From contig OZ023266.1 in the NCBI GenBank assembly GCA_964006375.1, positions 60,558,946-60,622,945 of the forward strand: DNA of 64,000 nucleotides. Direction: 5' to 3'. This document shows positions 58,262-64,000 of this stretch, piece after piece. Numbering within the stretch: position 1 is the first letter of the stretch; every line of letters starts with the position of its first letter. The notes beneath the pieces were generated by a model that saw only the letters and a list, made by a program, of their open reading frames with translations, had not been told where the DNA came from and searched no databases. The position numbers and the translations under genes are program-made. Source of the DNA: Tillus elongatus (Eukaryota; Arthropoda; Insecta; Coleoptera; Cleridae).

Positions 58262-60184
58262 GGGTGGCGCATTGAAAACGAAACAGACCGATTTGCGTCC
58301 AGAGAATTTTTTTTAAGAAACGCTGATACACGTCAATTTTAATATGGGGGGACATGTTTTGACATAAAACTCAACTTTGTCACATGAACCCCTTATGGGT
58401 GGTGACAACAACCCTTATATTTTAAATAGGGAACATGGGTCTAGTGTTACATCATTTGAAAGCTCTTTCTTTTCTGAATTAACCACACTATTATTTTTGG
58501 AAGTTTTATCAACCCGTTTAAAAATTATTCACAGTTGAATATGCAAAAATGCATTTCACTCATTCCGATAAGAAACGTGCTCATAGTCAATGTTTTGTTG
58601 GTTTGTAAACAAAAAATTGACTGTCAGAACATTTCTTATCGGAATGAGAGAAATGCGGTTTATTATTTCAGTTTATCGGTCGGTTTGATACTTGACAGTA
58701 CTACCGAAAATTATTTTCACAATGATGTATTCTATAGAAGAAAGAGTTGTAATAATTACTCTTTATTTCAAAAACGATGACTGTGCCAATCGTACCGCAA
58801 ATATGTTTAATGAACGACATCCGAACAGACATGTTAAGAGGAAATACATTTTGGAGTTAGTTGCAAAGTTTCGACAAAGTGGTTCAGTAGTCAACAAAAA
58901 ACGGGATCCTGAACGTGAATTTCCGGTTAGAAATGAGACTACTGAGATTGAAGTTTTAGGACAAATTGCTGCAGACCTAACTTTGAGCACGAGAAAATTG
59001 GCCACTGTTTCAAACATCAAAAGAAGAACTCTTTAGCGAATATTGAAGCATCATAAATTTCACACGTAGAAAATTCATCTTGTACCACAACTGAATGAAG
59101 ATGAGTTTGATCGGCGGCTGGAGTTTTGTGAAGTTATGACTGCACGAATAGCTGATAATGGGAACTTTCTAATCAATATCTGTTTTTCAGACGAGTGTAC
59201 ATTTTTATTAAACTCTACAGTCAATCGTCAGAATTGTCGTTATTGGGCAGATAATAATCCAAGAAATGTTCACGAAGTCCAGACTCAAACTCCACAGAAA
59301 TTGAATGTCTGGATCGGCATTTTTGGAGACCGTTTAATCGGACCAATTCTTCTTGATGGCAATTTGAGTGGCGAAATGTATTTGGAGTTACTAGAATATA
59401 TCGTTTACCCTCTACTAATTGACATTGTTGAAAATGATGATCGCTATCAAGAAAATCAATTAGTGTTTCAACAAGATGGAGCTCCTCTGCATTTTTCACA
59501 ACGTGTTAAGGAGTTTTTAAAGAGAGAGTTTCCAGAGCAATGGATTGGGCGTAGAGGTGCTACTGAGTGGCCCCCCAGATCACCGGATTTAACTCCTTTA
59601 GAATTCTTTCTATAGGGCCATTTAAAGAGGAGAATTTTCGCAACAAAACTGGAGTATCTGGAAGAATTAGGACGACGCATTTTTGAAGAATGCTGTCTAA
59701 TAACTCCACAAATGCTCCAGAATGTCAGCGCTCGTTTTGACCAAAATTTGTACTTTTGTATGGAAGCTGGTGGTCAACAATTTGAACACTTACTTAACTG
59801 AATAAACATTTTTGAACGTTTGGTTTTGTTTTGTAGTTTTTTTTAACGAAAAATTGACTAATTAGTGCATTTCTTATCACAATGTATGAAATACGTTCTT
59901 GCAACTCCAACTGTGAATTATTTTTAAACGAGTTGATAAAACTTCCAAAAAAATTTGTGTGCTGAATTCAGGAAAGAAAGAGCTTTCCAATTATGTAACA
60001 CTCGCCCCATGTTCCCGATTTAAAATATAAGGGTTGTTATCACCACCCTTAAGGGGTTGATGTGACAAAGTTGAGTTTTATGTCAAAACATATCCCCTCA
60101 ATATTAAAATTGACGTGTTTCAGCGTTTCTTATAAAAAATTCTCTGGGCTCAAATCGGCCTGTTTCGTTTTCAACGCGCCAACC
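58262..60184 (+). mobile_element. Mariner-type DNA transposon with inverted terminal repeats of about 290 bp
   Basis: GGGTGGCGCATTGAAAACGA at 58262 and the near-complement ending TTCAACGCGCCAACC at 60184 begin inverted repeats that extend about 290 bp (to about 58555 and from about 59888). TA flanks both ends. The 1.9-kb length with one transposase frame is the full element. Confidence 0.88.
58722..59801 (+). pseudogene. Mariner-type transposase (DD36D), three nonsense codons
   Basis: The ATG at 58722 opens MMYSIEERVVIITLYFKNDD, the N-terminal DUF4817-type HTH (CANRTANMFNERHPNR). The frame is intact in phase to the TGA at 59799 (359 codons), but TAG occurs at 59034, 59067 and 59613. The third replaces the Trp of the family's FLWGHLK. 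Catalytic Asp residues are in FSDECTFLLN, FQQDGAPLHF and RSPDLTPLEF, with 36 residues between the second and third. No frameshift has occurred, so inactivation is recent. The remnants at 6.1-7.0 kb and probably 21.8-22.2 kb are relatives. Confidence 0.9.
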
Positions 60185-60189
60185 TATAT

Positions 60190-60870
60190 TGTGGTTATGA
60201 ATGCGTAGACGATAAAAGGGCGAACCCGGTTACAGAGAAGAAAGAAAACACTTGTGAAGTCAGAGAAGAAGTCTTTACATCTGTATTTGGTATGGAAGGA
60301 TATAACCAAGTAAGCGCAAAACCAATTGAATATTTTTGAAATAGACAATTTGTTATAAATAAATTTAAGAAATACGGTCTGATCGTGTCGCATTCTGTAG
60401 CGTCAATATTTTATGAGTAATTTCAACACGACTTCTTTGTTTTTTTTGAGTTAGTTATCGTTCGAAAAACAAGTGTCAGCTGACGCGACCGTGGAGATGA
60501 AGAGCGTGGGAGGCTGCGCATTTGGTAAATAATTTTGTTTTTTGCGTCAATTCAACAAGGCTACAAAACTATAAATAGTTTATTTATGTAATATAAATAA
60601 AAAAATTGTCAGCTGAATAAGGTAGGGAGGAAAGCTTGTCAGCTGCCCTATAGTTAATATGTATGAAAAACACGTGAAAATTCGTTACTTCAACAAAGCG
60701 GAAATTTATTTATATCATAGTGTGCGACATTAAAAACAATTAAAATATTAGACATACATATTGGAGAATAGTTATAAATTGCATTCATTGATTGAGAATA
60801 GTGAGGATTAAATATTGAGACTCAATATAAGAATCTTATTATTTCTATTATTTTGGCACATCCAATACGA
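60190..60870. other. No gene recognised
   Basis: GTCAGCTGACGCGACCGTGG and GGAGATGAAGAGCGTGGGAG at 60470-60530 recur inverted at 61975-62040, beside the GCAGCAAGTGCG repeat end. This region may be one arm of a composite repeat. Confidence 0.35.
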
Positions 60871-60875
60871 ATAAA

Positions 60876-61144
60876 CACTAAGTGAGTGGTGGACGTGCCG
60901 CCACCTAGTTGCGGGACCAAGTAGTATGTTGTCACGCCAGCTTCAAATAACACAAAGTGTTAAAAAAATAGAGACTGTATACAACTAACTAACAATTTAG
61001 TAAATTGTTAGCCCTGGCTCATAATGGTTAGTTAGTTGTATAACAGTCTCTATTTTTTTAACATTTTGTGTTATTTGAAGCTGGCGTGACAACATACTAC
61101 TTGGTTCCGCAACTAGGTGGCGGCACGTCCACCACTCACTAGTG
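60876..61144. repeat. Long near-perfect palindrome (arms about 118 bp)
   Basis: It starts CACTAAGTGAGTGGTGGACG and ends in its complement ...CCACTCACTAGTG. The arms match almost base for base through AGCTTCAAATAACACAAA and ATAGAGACTGTATACAACTA, with a loop of about 28 bases. Ends CACTA/TAGTG recall CACTA transposons, but the flanking triplets (AAA, TTG) do not match. Confidence 0.85.
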
Positions 61145-61359
61145 TTGAAAGGCTGGCTACTATAGCCGTATTACTTTATAGGTGTATTTTTGCTGCAATT
61201 AGTATGCCGTACTGAAGAGCTCTAATGAGAGAGAAACCAGTCTACGGTTCTAATTGTTGCGAGAATGCATATAGCCCTTACAATACGAATAAAACAAATT
61301 AATTCTCATCTGAATCACTCTCACTGCTGTATTCTAAATGATCTTCGCATTTTCTGCCC

Positions 61360-62620
61360 ATATTTCCTTTTTACTACCTACCTCGCCCAGCACCCCTATT
61401 CACTCCCAGTCCCGTAACTTCCTTGGGGGGTTGTGAACAAGAAACTTTTCTTGTGGTTTGTGCATCCAGGTGCGGTCCTAGTAATGTTTCTGAAAACAAT
61501 TTTTTGAAAAGCGTTCGGGAGCTAATCTGCAAATTTACCGAATTTTCATTAAATCTTTCAAATTTCAATAACTCAATTTTCTATTAACGTAAGCTTTGTT
61601 GGTTAGGAAACCAACATTTCAGTTTATTTTTGGAAAATATTTGTATATTTTCAAACCGTAAGTAATTTTGATAAAATATAGTACATTGTTTCTACTACAT
61701 AGGCTATATCGGTAATCAGACTGACGCCTGCTCGCATTTGCTATTAAAAACATTTTTATGGAAATTCACTTCCATAACACACTTGCTGCATCCAGACTTT
61801 TGAAAAATGTTTATATAGTCTCAAACAATAAAGTTATGTCGATGAAATATGGTACATTGTTTCTACTATATAGGCAGCCAAGTTTGATGCCTGCTTTCAT
61901 CAAAGAAATACATTTGCTATTAAAAATATTTTAAAAAATCGCTACCATAACGCACTTGCTGCGTCCAGACTTTTTTATCGGATGCGCAGCCTCCTACTCC
62001 CTTCATCTCCGCAATTGAAGTAGCTGACACCCAATTCTTTGAAAAGCAATGAAAAAAAAATAACCTGTACTGAAAAAATGAGCTTTCTTGTAATGAGGTA
62101 ATTAAATGTGACGTTTCATCCCCGACTATTATGCCCTGTATATAAATGCACATGAGCTTATCCAATATTCTTGCATCCTAAGCAAAATTTAGACAAACTA
62201 TGAAACAATTATCATTCAACATTATTAATACAGTATCATTGCAACGTAAATTTAGTATTTGTTAGTAATTTTATAAATCAAAAGTCTGGACGCAGCAAGT
62301 GCGTTATGGTAGTGAATTTTCATAAAAATGTTTTCAAAATAGCAAATATGTGTGTGTGTTTTTTTTAAGAAAGCCGGCATCAAATTTGGTTACCAGGATA
62401 ACCTATATAGTAGAAACAATGTGGCATGTTTCATTAATATAACTTTATTGTTTGAAAATGTACAAAAATTTCCGAACGTAAACTTAAAGTGTTCCAGAAA
62501 AAACTCGTTTCTTGATCAACCTTATAGGTTAATAGCAAATTAAACCTTTCAAATATGAAGCATCTGATCAAAATTCGCTACCATAACGCACTTGCTACGT
62601 CCAGAATTTCTTTTCTTACA
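61360..62620. repeat. Cluster of dispersed repeat ends (CGCAGCAAGTGCGTTATGG)
   Basis: Inverted copies of the motif occur at about 61775-61797, 61950-61971 and 62580-62602, and a direct copy at 62285-62310. Each is beside AAAATTC(A/G)CT or GTGAATTTTCAT. Spacing is irregular. GTTTCTACTA(C/T)ATAGG occurs three times. No genes. Confidence 0.55.
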
Positions 62621-62689
62621 AACATGCATTATATTTCGATGGAAAATGCAAAACGCAATAACATAAGGCGTGTTTGATAAAAAAAAAAG

Positions 62690-63729
<1,040 letters not shown>

Positions 63730-63730
<1 letters not shown>

Positions 63731-64000
63731 CAGAAAATTCACTTAAAATAGACCCTTCCTTCGATGCTTTGGCTGTAGTTAAGTTTATGGTTTAATGGTC
63801 TACAATTTTCAGCGAATTTTAATAGAAAAAAATCGCCAATGAGGTGACGGCGACTTTTGAATTTTAAAAAGATTTCTTCAAATGAGTCCAAAATAGACTC
63901 CTAAAACCCATTTTTTTTAAATTTTTGTCAAAAAGCTTTTTGTGAATAATTATATCTTAGCAGATGTGTAAATAGCTTGAAGAGGTTCGTTGCGCAGGTA
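63730..64000. other. Right edge, repeat fragment
   Basis: 63830-63900 carries a diverged left module of the (AT)n-core family (TTTCTTCAAATGAG). Nothing else recognised. Confidence 0.4.

Noticed and set aside
60876..61144. A proven CACTA transposon
   Set aside because: The CACTA/TAGTG ends fit, but the flanking triplets differ (AAA and TTG) and no transposase is present, so it is called only a palindrome.

Overview
The window is a piece of an AT-rich, transposon-crowded arthropod (probably insect) nuclear genome. The evidence is spliced coding exons with GT-AG introns, an animal copper-homeostasis-type gene, BEL/Pao, Penelope-like, hAT, pogo, Tc1/mariner-type and R1/I-type elements, a tRNA-derived SINE, and long (AT)n microsatellites. 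A (CTAAC)n tail, equivalent to the insect telomeric TTAGG unit, ends the first retrotransposon. A beetle is plausible but cannot be proved from the sequence.

Only two host genes are secure, both on the + strand. The last five exons of a Cfap58-like gene (cilia- and flagella-associated, coiled coil) lie at 2921-3017, 11306-11456, 16908-17190, 23725-23896 and 31715-31963. They total 952 nt and stay in phase at every junction, while about 28 kb of intron between them is mostly transposon. A single-exon CutC-family gene starts only 172 bp after the Cfap58 stop (32136-32900). I see no secure host gene from 33.2 kb to the right edge, only one weak exon candidate near 34.15 kb.

Layout: 1-1950, 3' half of an R1/I-type non-LTR element with RNase H. 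2.1-2.9 kb, a dispersed element with an (AT)n core; the same family recurs at 20.4-21.2, 24.0-24.4, about 50.0-50.25 and 62.6-63.7 kb. 3.34-7.91 kb, a mariner-type element with very long inverted termini, split by a 2-kb insertion. 8.0-10.9 kb, three non-LTR fragments. 11.8-16.8 kb, a terminal-inverted-repeat element holding a Lys/Arg-rich protein remnant and a decayed non-LTR element. 17.3-23.5 kb, a non-autonomous element plus mariner, non-LTR and Penelope remnants. 25.7-29.0 kb, a four-layer nest of DNA transposons. 29.6-30.0 kb, a second copy of a 9-bp-duplication MITE. 34.5-36.0 kb, a non-LTR element. 36.19-46.06 kb, a decayed pogo/Tigger element with an intact, very young BEL/Pao provirus-like insertion (36635-43471). 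46.4-51 kb, a hAT remnant and repeats. 51.89-53.98 kb, a 5'-truncated Penelope-like element with hammerhead-like termini, itself split by the third MITE copy. 55.4-56.6 kb, a transposase pseudogene split by a SINE. 58.26-60.18 kb, a mariner-type element with TIRs of about 290 bp. 60.88-61.14 kb, a long near-perfect palindrome.

Several insertions can be proved from target-site duplications visible in the sequence: BEL (TATAG), hAT (CTTTGAAC), SINE (GTTTGGTGCG), and three MITE copies with three different 9-bp duplications. The two most interesting things are this compact MITE family, whose copies carry a CRE-like TGACGTCA beside a GC box, and the dispersed family in which an (AT)n tract always sits near the same internal point.
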